From positions 1-51,156 of the forward strand of contig DVGN01000014.1 in the NCBI GenBank assembly GCA_018712725.1: DNA of 51,156 bases, read 5' to 3'. Every line of letters starts with the position of its first letter. The first letter of the stretch is position 1. The position numbers and the translations under genes were made by a program. The notes below the pieces were generated by a model. The model saw only the letters and a program-made list of their open reading frames with translations, did no database searches and was not told the DNA's origin. Positions 16,974-26,569 of this stretch are shown piece by piece. The DNA is from Candidatus Scatosoma pullicola. Lineage in GTDB: Bacteria > Bacillota > Clostridia > Christensenellales > Borkfalkiaceae.

Positions 16974-17061
16974 GCCGATGCGAGCAGAAAAATTTCTGTG
17001 CGCTCGGCGAATCTTTTATATTCGCCCCGTCCACAGGCAAGCGCTGTCCGCTTGCCTGTGG
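16974..17061 (+). promoter_or_regulatory. Structured leader of the transporter mRNA
   Basis: Three successive stem-loops: 16974-17008 (GCCGA..TCGGC outside, CAGAA/TTCTG inside), 17006-17026 (GGCGAAT/ATTCGCC, sharing GGC with the first so both cannot form fully) and 17031-17061 (perfect 13-base stem CCACAGGCAAGCG). An ATG at 16978 with GAGGGGAG before it opens a 137-codon frame that overlaps oppA out of frame. No riboswitch class was recognised. Confidence 0.5.
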
Positions 17062-17203
17062 AAAAAAACTTTATCGGAGGAACCCGGAAGGGCGCGGGAA
17101 CGGGAAAGTTTCTGCGTTGAGAGGCCGGCGGGAAAGTCGGCTGCGGGAGGGCAGTATAAAAACCTTTCAAATGACAAAAAATTTTTTCAGGAGGAGACAG
17201 TCA

Positions 17204-19897
17204 ATGAAAAAGAAATGGCGCGTGGTCGCGCTCTCGACGGCGCTGACGGCAACGGCGGCATTTGCGGCGAGCTGCGGCGGAGGAACGGATTCTTCGGGGG
17301 TTCCCGATGCGAATCTGAAACAGGGTACCTATCGTACTTATACGAGTACTATGCCCAGCAACTGGAACGAGCTGACCTATCAGGACAATAACGATACCCA
17401 GATTCTGTATAACATCGTCAGCAGCTTTTTTGAATACGATTACGAATTCGACGAATCACTGGGCGGGAAGTTCAACGCGGACGGCACGATCAACGCGGAC
17501 GCGATCGTTCCCGGCGGATATGAAGTGAAATACTCGGCGGCGACGGCGATCGAAGACGTCACCTCTTCGGTGGATTCCAAATGGGGTTACACAGCGGAGC
17601 AGAAGTCTGCGGGCGGCTATGCGTGGAAATTCACGCTGCGCGACGACCTCAAATGGGACGACGGCACCCCCATCACGGCGGAAGACTTCGTCTACACGAT
17701 GCAGGAACTGCTCAATCCGCTCTTCTTCAATATGCGCGCTTCCACCTATTACATCAATATGAGCGTGAAGGGCGCGCGTCAGTATTTGTACAGCGAATCC
17801 GATTACATCTATGAAACCGTCGCTTCGCACGGTTATGAATCCAACGCGGCGGCGATCGAAGCCGGAGAGGAGCTGTATATCGATTTGGGCAACTTTTACG
17901 GCGCGAACGGCGCTATTGCCGTAACCGATTACGATCTCCAATACGACGACGAAGGCAACGTGACCTCTTCGGCGCTGACCCTCGATTATTCGAACACGTT
18001 CAGCGGCGACTGGGCGCCGATCGACGACACCCAGGTCTATTTCGACCCGATGATCTTCGACGAGACGAACGAGAGCAATACCTTGTTCGAGTATGTCAAC
18101 GACGACGGGACGATCGACACCGAGCGGATGGTCGAGGACAAAGTGGACTTCTCCGCCTATCTGTTCAGCGCAAAGATGGTCTACGACGCCTATGCGGCGT
18201 ACTTTGAAGTCGGCGCCGATTATGAGAGCACGGTCGGGATCCGCGTGGAAAACACGAATAAGGACTTCTCTTTTGAGGACGTCGGATTCTATTCGCCCAG
18301 CACCTATGAGCTGGTCATCTGTCTCGACAGCCCTATCTATGCGCTGGACGAAGACGGCACGCTCTCCTATGAAGCCGCTTACAACTTCCAGAACTTCCCG
18401 CTCGTCAAAGAAGATCTGTACGAGAGCTGTAAGATTGCGCCCGTGGAAGGCTCTACGCTGTGGACGTCCAACTACGGCTCTTCGGTGGCGACGACGGCGA
18501 GCTGGGGACCTTATAAGCTGACCCAGTTCCAGGGCGGCCACTCCTACACCCTTTCGAGAAACGACAACTGGTACGGCTACGATCTCGAAGACAATGCCAA
18601 CCAGTATAACGTCACCGAGATCAACTGTCTGCGCATCGAAGGCACGGAACAGCAGTGGATGAACTTCCTCAGCGGTGCGACGGACGAAGTCGGCCTTGAC
18701 GTCGGGCATAAGGAAACGTACAGAAGCTCCCGTTACACTTATTATGCTCCCGGCACGGGTACGTTCGGCATCCAGGTGTATGCCGGCCTCGACGCGCTGA
18801 AAGCCAACGGCAGAAACAACGGCATCCTCGCGATCACCGAATTCCGCAAGGCGCTTTCGCTTGCGCTCAACCGCAGTTCTTATAACACCACCGTCTATAC
18901 TTCCCACCAGACCTGCCTCGGTCTGCTCGGGCCCAGCTACTACTACGACGTGGAAAACGGCGGCGTGTACCGGGATACGGTGTATGCGAAAGAGGCGCTG
19001 CTCCGCGTGTACGGCTTCACCGAAAACGGTGACGGCACCTGGACGGACGGCAGCAGACAGTACAGCAGCTATGAGACCGCTTACGACGCGATGACCGGGT
19101 ACAACCTCGAACAGGCGAAAGTCCTCGTCGAGCAGGCGTATCAGGAACTCACCGCCAACGCTTCGGAATACGGGTATGATCCCAGTAAGCAGATCACCAT
19201 TATTCTCGGGTTTGCCGAACAGAACACGACGTATGACACAATCAATTCCTTCCTCAGCAGCGCTTTGACGGCATTGCTCGAAGGAACTTCGCTCGAAGGA
19301 AAGATCACGCTCGAATATAATACTTCGTTCGGCGACGACTGGGCGAACGCCTTCCGCCGCAACGAGTACGATCTCGCCGCCAGCACGGGCTTCACGGGCG
19401 GTGCGTTCGATCCCGCCGGCACGCTGCAGTGCTACGTCGATCCCGAAGCGGGGCTTATGTATGCCACCTGGTGGGATACTACGACGGATATGATGACGTA
19501 CACGATGCCCGAAGGGGACTATGCACAGTCCGGCCAGACCTATACCATGAGCGTGCTCAACTGGTATTGCTGCCTGAACGGCATCGCGGAACGCCGCGAC
19601 GGAATGACATATACCTTTAACTGGGGCAGCGGCGCGGTCGACGAAAACGTCCGTCTCGAATTGCTCGCCAAACTTGAAGAGTATATCCTCGGGAAGTATT
19701 ATTCGATCCAGACGACGTCCGAATACAGCGCGGTGCTGTACGGCGCGAAGTTCTCCAACATCACCGACGAGTACAACATCTTCATGGGCTTCGGCGGTTA
19801 CCGCTATATGATCGTCAACTACACGGACGGCGAATGGACTTCGTTCGTGTCCAGTCAGGGCGGCAACCTGGAAAGCCTTTACAGGCAGACCTATTGA
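17204..19897 (+). CDS. Peptide ABC transporter substrate-binding lipoprotein
   Basis: 897 residues from the ATG at 17204 (CAGGAGGAG upstream). The signal peptide ends FAASC, so Cys24 is probably lipidated. Family 5 binding-protein landmarks are clear: LRDDLKWDDGTPITAEDFVY, a central TASWGPYKLTQFQGGHSYTL segment, and EFRKALSLALNRSSYN. OppA-type proteins usually have 540-600 residues; this one has roughly 300 more, partly a tyrosine- and aspartate-rich stretch between about residues 180 and 400. It captures peptides (or another small solute) outside the cell for the permeases downstream. It is first in the operon, and a terminator-like hairpin directly after it should give it more mRNA than the membrane parts. 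Confidence 0.92.
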   Translation: MKKKWRVVALSTALTATAAFAASCGGGTDSSGVPDANLKQGTYRTYTSTMPSNWNELTYQDNNDTQILYNIVSSFFEYDYEFDESLGGKFNADGTINADAIVPGGYEVKYSAATAIEDVTSSVDSKWGYTAEQKSAGGYAWKFTLRDDLKWDDGTPITAEDFVYTMQELLNPLFFNMRASTYYINMSVKGARQYLYSESDYIYETVASHGYESNAAAIEAGEELYIDLGNFYGANGAIAVTDYDLQYDDEGNVTSSALTLDYSNTFSGDWAPIDDTQVYFDPMIFDETNESNTLFEYVNDDGTIDTERMVEDKVDFSAYLFSAKMVYDAYAAYFEVGADYESTVGIRVENTNKDFSFEDVGFYSPSTYELVICLDSPIYALDEDGTLSYEAAYNFQNFPLVKEDLYESCKIAPVEGSTLWTSNYGSSVATTASWGPYKLTQFQGGHSYTLSRNDNWYGYDLEDNANQYNVTEINCLRIEGTEQQWMNFLSGATDEVGLDVGHKETYRSSRYTYYAPGTGTFGIQVYAGLDALKANGRNNGILAITEFRKALSLALNRSSYNTTVYTSHQTCLGLLGPSYYYDVENGGVYRDTVYAKEALLRVYGFTENGDGTWTDGSRQYSSYETAYDAMTGYNLEQAKVLVEQAYQELTANASEYGYDPSKQITIILGFAEQNTTYDTINSFLSSALTALLEGTSLEGKITLEYNTSFGDDWANAFRRNEYDLAASTGFTGGAFDPAGTLQCYVDPEAGLMYATWWDTTTDMMTYTMPEGDYAQSGQTYTMSVLNWYCCLNGIAERRDGMTYTFNWGSGAVDENVRLELLAKLEEYILGKYYSIQTTSEYSAVLYGAKFSNITDEYNIFMGFGGYRYMIVNYTDGEWTSFVSSQGGNLESLYRQTY

Positions 19898-19919
19898 TGT
19901 CCTTTTCGGCATGCCTTTG

Positions 19920-19948
19920 GCGGGGACGGATTTTCCGTTCCCGCTTTT
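19920..19948 (+). terminator. Intra-operon terminator between binding protein and permease genes
   Basis: Eleven-pair stem from 19920-19930 to 19934-19944 (GCGGG.ACGGA with one G-T pair), three-base loop, then TTTT. Probably partial, because no promoter is evident before the permease gene. Confidence 0.65.
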
Positions 19949-20072
19949 GGGCTTAAATAAGGAAAGGAAAAAAGAGGGAAAAATCCGTGCGTTTGCGCGG
20001 GGATGACAGCTGCGTTTTACGAAAGGGGCGCCAAGGGCTGCGCCCGCCATACCATGTTTGGAGAATTTGCCT

Positions 20073-21083
20073 ATGTATATGCTTAAATACACGTTGAAGC
20101 GCATCGGGCTGATGCTCATGACATTCTGCATCATCATGATTATGTGCTTCGTACTCATCAAGATGCTGCCCATCGTCGTCAACGTACAGGTGGGGCAGGA
20201 CGCCAAACTCATCTACGGTCAGCTGGAGGCGAGAGGGTATATCTGCAACGTCGTCTATGACGAGACGACGCGTATGTGGTCGTTCGATACCGTGCCCGTC
20301 ATGATCCAGTTCGGAAATTACCTTCGCCGCATTTTCCTCAACGGCGATTTCGGCATCGGCGTGAGTATGCTGCAATACCGCAATCAGCCCGTCTGGGACG
20401 TCTTTGTCGAAAAACTGCCGCCTACGGTGCTTATCAATGTCTATTCCACGCTGATCGGCGTGCCTATCGGCTTGGGGCTGGGGATTCTGGCGGCGCTCAA
20501 AAAGAACAAATGGCAGGACCAGGTCATTTCCGTCGGCGTTATCCTGCTGATTTCCATCCCTTCCATCGTCATGGGGCTTATCATCCAATATGTGTTCTGC
20601 TATCGGCTGAGATGGTTCCCTCTGTCGATGGGCGAGGGATACGACTATTTCACCTGGCCGATGTTCCGTGCCATGCTGCCCGCGGTGTTTTCGCTCTGTC
20701 TCAGTTCGATTGCGGGCTATGCGCGGTATACGCGCGCGGAGCTTACCGAAGTTCTGACGGGCGAATTTATGCTGCTCGCGCGCACCAAGGGGCTCACCCG
20801 CGGTCAGGCGACCGTCCGGCACGCCCTCCGCAACGCCATGGTGCCCATCTTTCCCATGATTTTAAGCGAATTTGTCGCCGTTTTAAGCGGTTCGCTCATC
20901 ATCGAGAGCATGTATAACATCCCCGGCGTCGGCGGGCTTTATCTCGAGTCCATTAGGGATCAGGACTATGATTTCTTCATGCTGCTCTCCGGCTTCTATA
21001 CGCTGGTCGGGCTTGCCGCGGGGATTGTGGTGGATATCAGTTATGGGTTTATAGATCCGCGCATCCGCATGGGCGCCAAGTAG
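20073..21083 (+). CDS. Peptide ABC transporter permease, OppB type
   Basis: 336 residues from the ATG at 20073, preceded by TTGGAG at the right distance; a TTG 15 bases upstream would have no site. Six hydrophobic segments follow the standard OppB/DppB pattern: the first within MLKYTLKRIGLMLMTFCIIMIM, and the others after residue 110. The EAA-type coupling loop is seen in YTRAELTEVLTGEFMLLARTKG, with the following GLTRGQATVRHALRNAMVPI. Near the end PGVGGLYLESIRDQDYDFFM is also typical. Unlike its partners it has no big insertion. The family A hairpin element begins at its stop codon, separating it from the second permease gene by 361 bases. Confidence 0.93.
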   Translation: MYMLKYTLKRIGLMLMTFCIIMIMCFVLIKMLPIVVNVQVGQDAKLIYGQLEARGYICNVVYDETTRMWSFDTVPVMIQFGNYLRRIFLNGDFGIGVSMLQYRNQPVWDVFVEKLPPTVLINVYSTLIGVPIGLGLGILAALKKNKWQDQVISVGVILLISIPSIVMGLIIQYVFCYRLRWFPLSMGEGYDYFTWPMFRAMLPAVFSLCLSSIAGYARYTRAELTEVLTGEFMLLARTKGLTRGQATVRHALRNAMVPIFPMILSEFVAVLSGSLIIESMYNIPGVGGLYLESIRDQDYDFFMLLSGFYTLVGLAAGIVVDISYGFIDPRIRMGAK

Positions 21084-21376
21084 TTTTAAGCGTTATTCAT
21101 CTTGCCATACTTTGTCGCGCTGCGTTTTCCTTGGGTCACGTACGTCTAAGTACGCTCCCCGGCGGAAAGCCTTGCGCTTCGCGTCTGACAAGCGACTAAC
21201 ACTTAAAACTTCGGTATTACCTGACTTTAACGGAATTCCCGCGCGTCATTCATCGCCCGATACTTTGTCGCCTCCACCAGTCATGCCTCTCCGGCGTGAG
21301 TGCGCGAAACGCCCCCCCACATGCCTCCCCTTTTGGAAAGGGGAGGTGGCGAGCAAAGCGAGACGGAGGGGATAAG
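21082..21376 (+). repeat. Family A element (copies A1 and partial A2) and family B inside the operon
   Basis: A1 runs from 21082, inside the oppB stop codon, to 21210. Outer arms AGTTTTAAG/CTTAAAACT, next GTTA/TAAC, tip CGTAC-6-GTACG. A partial second copy starts near 21240 (GCGCGTCATTCATCG). Family B follows at 21321-21376 with a GTGGCGAGCAAAGCGAGAC middle. The 361-base gap has no gene. Confidence 0.8.
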
Positions 21377-21444
21377 AAAGCCGCCGTCTGTGCGACTATT
21401 GTTCAACGGGAACTTTGCTTTGATCCGGTCAAAAGGTGAAAAAC

Positions 21445-23010
21445 ATGGAAAAGACAAAATACGACAACATACCCAAAGAAAAATTTCAGTTTGCTTCTGT
21501 CCGCGATCTCGGGCACGACAAAAAGCTGGCGACCAAGCCCCGCAGCTATATGCGGGACGCCCTCTCCCGTTTCTGCAAGAACAAAGGGGCGATCGTGGGC
21601 GCGTTCGTCATCCTCTTTCTGCTGCTGTTTGCGATCGTCGTGCCTTTTTTCACGCAATATACGGTGGATTATACCGATTCGCATTTCGTGCGCACCCTGC
21701 CCAAGAACAAATTGTTTGAAAACACTTCTTTCTGGGACGGCTGCGAAAGCACCACGGTAGGGCAGCAGACTTTTACCTATTACTATGCCATGGGGCAGGA
21801 AACGGGGCACAATGCCGTCAAAAATCAGGAATACTCGGTGGAGGGAGAGGGTTCGGATGCCTTATATACTTTCCGGCTCGATTCCTACCACAGCGCGGGC
21901 ATGGACTATCTCATCCTCTCCGCGGCGGAGTACCAGGCGATTCAGGCATATCAGCTCGAAAACGACGTGCAGGTCATCTATCCCACCATCCGCGTTTCTG
22001 ATCGGCCGCAGGCGATGCAGGATTCCGGCAACGCCAACTACTACTACGAAACGACGGGTACTTCCCGCACCCAGATCGTCTACGACGAGAACGGCAACGT
22101 CATTCCCGTCTATTGGCAGGATATGGCGGAATATATCGACGACGATTACGATTCCCTCCGTATCGAAGGCGAGGACGGCATCGCGGGAGAGGACGGCAAT
22201 ACCTATTATTACGTCTATGCCCGCTCCATGTCCGGAAACAACTACGAGTGCCGCGTCAATTACTACGAATATTACATCTTCTATCATTCGTATTGGCTGA
22301 AAGACGGCATCACCGAACCCTATTTCCTGTTCGGCACGACGGGGACGGGACAGGATATTCTCACCTGTCTTGCGTCGGGCGCGCAGTTCTCCTTCCTGTT
22401 CTCCATCTGCGTGGCGGTTGTGAATCTGCTCGTCGGCGCCATTTACGGCGCGATCGAAGGGTATTACGGCGGCAAGGTCGACCTCGTCATGGAGCGCTTC
22501 TCCGACATCCTCTCGGCGGTGCCCAGCATGATCGTCATCACTTTGCTCAAATTGCACATGGGTTCGACGGGACCTGCCATCATCCTGTTTATCGCCTTCT
22601 TCCTGACGGGGTGGATAGGCATGGCGAGCACTACCCGAATGCAGTTCTACCGATATAAAAACCAGGAATACGTCCTCGCCGCCCGCACGTTGGGCGCCAA
22701 GGACAGGCGGCTTATTTTCAAGCACATCTTCCCCAACGCCATCGGCACGCTGATCACCAGCTGTGCGCTCGTCATTCCGTCCATGATCTATTCGGAAGTC
22801 AACCTCTCGTATCTGAACATTATCAATTTGTCCGCAGCGGGGATTTCCAGCGTGGGGACGCTGATCGCCGCGGGGCAGGAGTTCTTGTCCACCGCGCCGC
22901 ATATCGCGCTCTTCCCGTCTCTTTTCCTGGCGTTGATGATGCTCAGCTTCAACCTCTTCGGAAACGGTTTGCGCGACGCCTTCAACCCGTCGCTGCGCGG
23001 ATCCGACTGA
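21445..23010 (+). CDS. Peptide ABC transporter permease, OppC type, with large extracytoplasmic insert
   Basis: 521 residues from the ATG at 21445 with AAAGGTG upstream. OppC proteins usually have about 300 residues. The usual parts are present: N-terminal cytoplasmic segment, span 1 at about 49-69, then FLFGTTGTGQDILTCLASGAQ (the GTDxxGRD region) and the remaining spans with a coupling loop YVLAARTLGAKDRRLIFKHI. Between span 1 and the GTTGTGQD motif, about residues 95-285, lies an inserted polar segment rich in tyrosine, aspartate and glycine (TYYYAMGQET, YYETTGTS, YYVYARSMSG). By topology it faces outside, where the binding protein docks. The insert suggests a folded extra domain that may contact the enlarged binding protein. 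Confidence 0.92.
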   Translation: MEKTKYDNIPKEKFQFASVRDLGHDKKLATKPRSYMRDALSRFCKNKGAIVGAFVILFLLLFAIVVPFFTQYTVDYTDSHFVRTLPKNKLFENTSFWDGCESTTVGQQTFTYYYAMGQETGHNAVKNQEYSVEGEGSDALYTFRLDSYHSAGMDYLILSAAEYQAIQAYQLENDVQVIYPTIRVSDRPQAMQDSGNANYYYETTGTSRTQIVYDENGNVIPVYWQDMAEYIDDDYDSLRIEGEDGIAGEDGNTYYYVYARSMSGNNYECRVNYYEYYIFYHSYWLKDGITEPYFLFGTTGTGQDILTCLASGAQFSFLFSICVAVVNLLVGAIYGAIEGYYGGKVDLVMERFSDILSAVPSMIVITLLKLHMGSTGPAIILFIAFFLTGWIGMASTTRMQFYRYKNQEYVLAARTLGAKDRRLIFKHIFPNAIGTLITSCALVIPSMIYSEVNLSYLNIINLSAAGISSVGTLIAAGQEFLSTAPHIALFPSLFLALMMLSFNLFGNGLRDAFNPSLRGSD

Positions 23011-23049
23011 TACGCTGCGGAATTGATTACGGAATCGGGAGAATATATC

Positions 23050-25284
23050 ATGGAAAAAGAAATCAAACTTTCCGTTCACGATCTGAAGATTTCCTTCCGC
23101 ACGGACGCCGGCAAGGTGCAGGCGGTGCGGAATATCAGCTTCGATCTCTATAAGGGCGAAACGCTGGCGATCGTCGGCGAGAGCGGCTCGGGAAAATCGG
23201 TCACCAACCGCGCCGTCATGGGCATTCTCGCCCCCAACGCCATCAAGGAGGGCGGGGAGATCATCTACGACGGACAGGACCTCATGAAGATTTCCGAAGA
23301 GGAATTCCATAAGATCCGCGGCGACAAAATCGCCATGATCTTCCAGGACCCCATGTCCAGCCTGAATCCCATCATGCGGGTGGGCAAACAGCTCACCGAA
23401 GCCATGCTCATCAAGGGAAAGCTGAGTCAAAAACAGTCCCGGAAGGATTTCAACGCTACCCTGGGTGCCGTCAATTCCTTTATGGACGAGGCGCGGGGGG
23501 CGGAAAACGATCCCGCCGTGCGCGCCGAAGACAAGCAGAAATGCGGCGATTTCGACAAGTTCGAATACAAGCATCTCGCCCTCGAAAATGCCTACAACCG
23601 CGCCGTGGAAGGGGCGAACGATGCCATCGAAGAGATCGGCGACGTCCTGTTCCGCATCGAAAAGAAGGCGTATAAAGGGGTGCGCGCGGACGTGTTCGAG
23701 ATCGCGCGGTCGGCGTCCCGTTCCTTCGACCGGTACGTCGTCTGGGCGCGGGCGGAGGAATTGAAAACCCTCCTTGCAGAACTCCGCCGTTCGATGCGCA
23801 TTCCCCTGTCCGTGCAGATGAAGGACGCCGCCCGCCGGATTTTGCGCAAGGAACGCCGCAAGGGCGCGGTGTGCGATTACGAAAAGGCGGCGGAGCTGCT
23901 CGGCAAAATGAGGGACATCCTCGCGGAGGCGGTCGCCTTCCCCAAGCCCAATTTCTTCGCGATGGGATACTATGCGACCTTCTGCAAAGATCCCGTGCCC
24001 GACATGCCCGTGGACGAACTCAACGTCTTTCTGCGCAAATATCTCGACGATCATTTCATGCTCGGTTTCATCGATCTCGCCAGCCGGGGGCTGACCTTGT
24101 CCTACCGGCAGTCCGTCGAGAATAAAAAGGCGGCGGTTTCGGCGATAGACGAATCCCTGCCTGCCTTCCGCAGGGAAACGCTCGAGTTTGCGGAGGTGAA
24201 AGAGGCGGCGAAGAAGATCGAAGCCGCCGTGGAAAAGGCGATCGACAAACTGGAAGTCGTCAAGGACAATCTTGCCTATACCTTCGGCTCGACGCTGCGT
24301 TCCGCCATAAACCTGTATTTCGACGGGATCGGGCGCAATAAAAAGGAAGAGGAGCGCTTCCGCCGCCAGACGGAAAAGTACGAAAAGAAGTGCGCCGCGG
24401 GCAAAAAGCCCGATTACGAAGTCTCGGAAAAGGATCTCGTCGATCTGGACGCCGCCAGGGAAAATATCCTGGAAATCGTCCTGCGCATGCGCAATAAATT
24501 GCAGGCGGACATCGACGCCCCCGAGCCCGATTTCGGCGAAAAGACGGTGGGCATCATCGACTATCTCAAAGAAAAGGCGTCCGGCGTCGCCTATAAGGTG
24601 ACCCGCAGCGCGGCGAAACTGCGCGCCCTCAAACTGCTCAAAGAGGTGGGCATTCCCGACCCCGCCCGCCGCTATAAACAGTATCCCTTCGAGTTCTCGG
24701 GCGGCATGCGCCAGCGCATCGTCATCGCGATCGCGCTGTCCGCCAACCCCGACATCCTCATCTGCGACGAGCCGACCACCGCGCTCGACGTGACCATTCA
24801 GTCGCAGATTCTCGAACTCATCAACAAGGTCAAGGCGGAGCGTCAGCTCTCCGTCATCTTCATCACGCACGATCTGGGCGTGGTGGCGAACATGGCGGAC
24901 AGGGTCGCGGTGATGTACGCGGGCAAGATCGTGGAGATCGGCACGGCGCAGGACGTGTTCTATTCGCCGGCGCACCCGTACACCTGGGCGCTGCTCTCCT
25001 CCATGCCCGATCTCGACACCAAGGAGAAGCTGGAGGCGATCCCCGGAACGCCGCCCAACATGATCTATCCGCCCAAAGGGGACGCCTTTGCCGAGCGCAA
25101 CAAATACGCGCTGCAGATCGATTTCGAAATGCAGCCCCCCATGTTCCGCATTTCGGACACCCATTATGCCGCCACCTGGCTGCTGCATCCGGACGCGCCC
25201 AAGGTGGAGCCGCCGAAGTCGGTCACGGACAGGATCGCGCGCATGAAACAAACGAGGAGGGCAAGCGATGGACAACACGCATGA
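23050..25284 (+). CDS. Peptide transporter ATPase, OppD type, with ~390-residue internal insert
   Basis: 744 residues from the ATG at 23050 (GGGAGA upstream); OppD/DppD is usually 330-350. Walker A GESGSGKS is at 43-50 and the Q-loop [11 protein letters not shown] at 97-107. Then about residues 128-517 are foreign to the family: mostly charged helix ([30 protein letters not shown]). The ATPase resumes with [20 protein letters not shown], signature FSGGMRQR at 549-556, Walker B DILICDE with Glu574, and His607 in FITHDLG. Removing the insert leaves about 354 residues. The frame is intact throughout and the catalytic residues are kept, so it should be active. The C-terminal cysteine cluster usual in the family (CPFxxRCPYA) reads [10 protein letters not shown]. 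Confidence 0.93.
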   Translation: MEKEIKLSVHDLKISFRTDAGKVQAVRNISFDLYKGETLAIVGESGSGKSVTNRAVMGILAPNAIKEGGEIIYDGQDLMKISEEEFHKIRGDKIAMIFQDPMSSLNPIMRVGKQLTEAMLIKGKLSQKQSRKDFNATLGAVNSFMDEARGAENDPAVRAEDKQKCGDFDKFEYKHLALENAYNRAVEGANDAIEEIGDVLFRIEKKAYKGVRADVFEIARSASRSFDRYVVWARAEELKTLLAELRRSMRIPLSVQMKDAARRILRKERRKGAVCDYEKAAELLGKMRDILAEAVAFPKPNFFAMGYYATFCKDPVPDMPVDELNVFLRKYLDDHFMLGFIDLASRGLTLSYRQSVENKKAAVSAIDESLPAFRRETLEFAEVKEAAKKIEAAVEKAIDKLEVVKDNLAYTFGSTLRSAINLYFDGIGRNKKEEERFRRQTEKYEKKCAAGKKPDYEVSEKDLVDLDAARENILEIVLRMRNKLQADIDAPEPDFGEKTVGIIDYLKEKASGVAYKVTRSAAKLRALKLLKEVGIPDPARRYKQYPFEFSGGMRQRIVIAIALSANPDILICDEPTTALDVTIQSQILELINKVKAERQLSVIFITHDLGVVANMADRVAVMYAGKIVEIGTAQDVFYSPAHPYTWALLSSMPDLDTKEKLEAIPGTPPNMIYPPKGDAFAERNKYALQIDFEMQPPMFRISDTHYAATWLLHPDAPKVEPPKSVTDRIARMKQTRRASDGQHA

Positions 25285-26569
25285 AGTGCTTCTGAAAGTG
25301 GAAAACCTCTGTCAGTATTTCAAGATGGGCGGGGGACAGGAACTCAAAGCCGTGGACGGCGTGAGTTTTGAAATCCATAAGGGCGAAGTGTTCGGGCTGG
25401 TCGGCGAATCGGGCTGCGGCAAGACGACGACGGGCAGGTCGATCATCCGGCTCTACGACATCACGTCGGGCAACGTCTGGTTCAAGGGACAGCGCATCTG
25501 CGCGGGCGTCCGTTCGTATAAAGAGGCGATCAGGGCGGCGTATGCCGCTTACCGCAAGGCCGTCCGCGAAGTGACGGCGGAGGCGGAAAAGGCGGGCGCC
25601 GATCCCGGTCAGGGAGAATATGCCGCCCGCATCAAAGAGGCGGAAGAAAAGTACCGTGCCGTAAAAAAGGAACAGGAGGAAAATATCCGCTCCGCCAGGC
25701 ACGACCACAAAAACTGCAACAAGATGTACGCGCAGGAGGAGATGCGGAAGGTCCGCGAAGAGTACGAGCCCAGACTCGCCGCCGAGACGGACGGGACGAA
25801 GCGGGCGGCGCTTGAAAAGGAGTTCCGCTCCAAGCTCCGCCTCGCGGGAAAAGACCGCATCATGAACGGCATGCAGATGATCTTCCAGGATCCGATCGCC
25901 AGCCTCAACCCCCGCATGACGGTGCGGGAGATCATCGCGGAAGGGCTGATCATCCGCGGGGTGCGGGACAAGAAGTACATCGACGAGCAGGTGTATAAGA
26001 TGCTCGATCTCGTCGGGCTCGTCCCCGAACACGCGGGCAGATATCCGCACGAATTTTCGGGCGGTCAGCGCCAGCGCATCGGCATCGCGCGCGCCATCAT
26101 CCTCAACCCCGACCTCATCATCGCCGACGAGCCGATTTCCGCGCTCGACGTGTCCATTCAGGCGCAGGTCATCAATCTGCTCAACTCCCTGCGCGAACAG
26201 TTGGGGCTGACCATTCTGTTCATCGCGCACGACCTGTCCGTCGTCAAGTATTTCTCCGACCGCATCGGCGTCATGTATTTCGGCAAGCTGGTGGAGCTGG
26301 CGACGTCGGACGAACTGTTCGCCCATCCCCTGCACCCGTACACCAAATCCCTGCTTTCGGCGATTCCGCTGCCCGATCCCGATTACGAAAAGGGCAGGCA
26401 CCGGATCGTGTACAACCCCATCGCCGAACACGATTATTCGACGGATAAACCCTCCATGCGGGAGGTGGCGCCCGGGCATTTCGTGCATTGTAACGACGCG
26501 GAGTTCGAAAAATACCGCGCGATGCTCGCCGCCGCGAACGGCGCGGAAGCGGGCGGCGGTGCAGAATGA
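25268..26569 (+). CDS. Peptide transporter ATPase, OppF type, with ~110-residue internal insert
   Basis: 433 residues; starts 17 bases before the end of the preceding ATPase gene, with GAGGAGGG upstream, so translation is coupled. Walker [10 protein letters not shown] is at 47-55. From about residue 80 to 195 a charged helical insert ([13 protein letters not shown], [31 protein letters not shown]) separates FKGQRI from [15 protein letters not shown], where the family has only about 15 residues. Signature [14 protein letters not shown] and Walker [14 protein letters not shown] follow. The C-terminal cysteine motif of OppF is missing here too. It forms the heterodimeric motor with the OppD-like partner. 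The two inserts enter at different places, before the Q-loop here and after it in the partner. Confidence 0.93.
   Translation: MDNTHEVLLKVENLCQYFKMGGGQELKAVDGVSFEIHKGEVFGLVGESGCGKTTTGRSIIRLYDITSGNVWFKGQRICAGVRSYKEAIRAAYAAYRKAVREVTAEAEKAGADPGQGEYAARIKEAEEKYRAVKKEQEENIRSARHDHKNCNKMYAQEEMRKVREEYEPRLAAETDGTKRAALEKEFRSKLRLAGKDRIMNGMQMIFQDPIASLNPRMTVREIIAEGLIIRGVRDKKYIDEQVYKMLDLVGLVPEHAGRYPHEFSGGQRQRIGIARAIILNPDLIIADEPISALDVSIQAQVINLLNSLREQLGLTILFIAHDLSVVKYFSDRIGVMYFGKLVELATSDELFAHPLHPYTKSLLSAIPLPDPDYEKGRHRIVYNPIAEHDYSTDKPSMREVAPGHFVHCNDAEFEKYRAMLAAANGAEAGGGAE

Noticed and set aside
23427..24606. A group II intron, intein or frameshift inside the OppD-type gene
   Set aside because: The frame is open throughout, no intein splice motifs (Cys/Ser start, HN end) or intron ends are visible, and composition matches the flanks.
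21862..25278. An 1138-codon frame on the minus strand, opposite the permease and OppD-type genes
   Set aside because: Antisense by-product of GC-rich codons: histidine- and arginine-rich, no start signal, while the plus strand encodes clear ABC transporter motifs.
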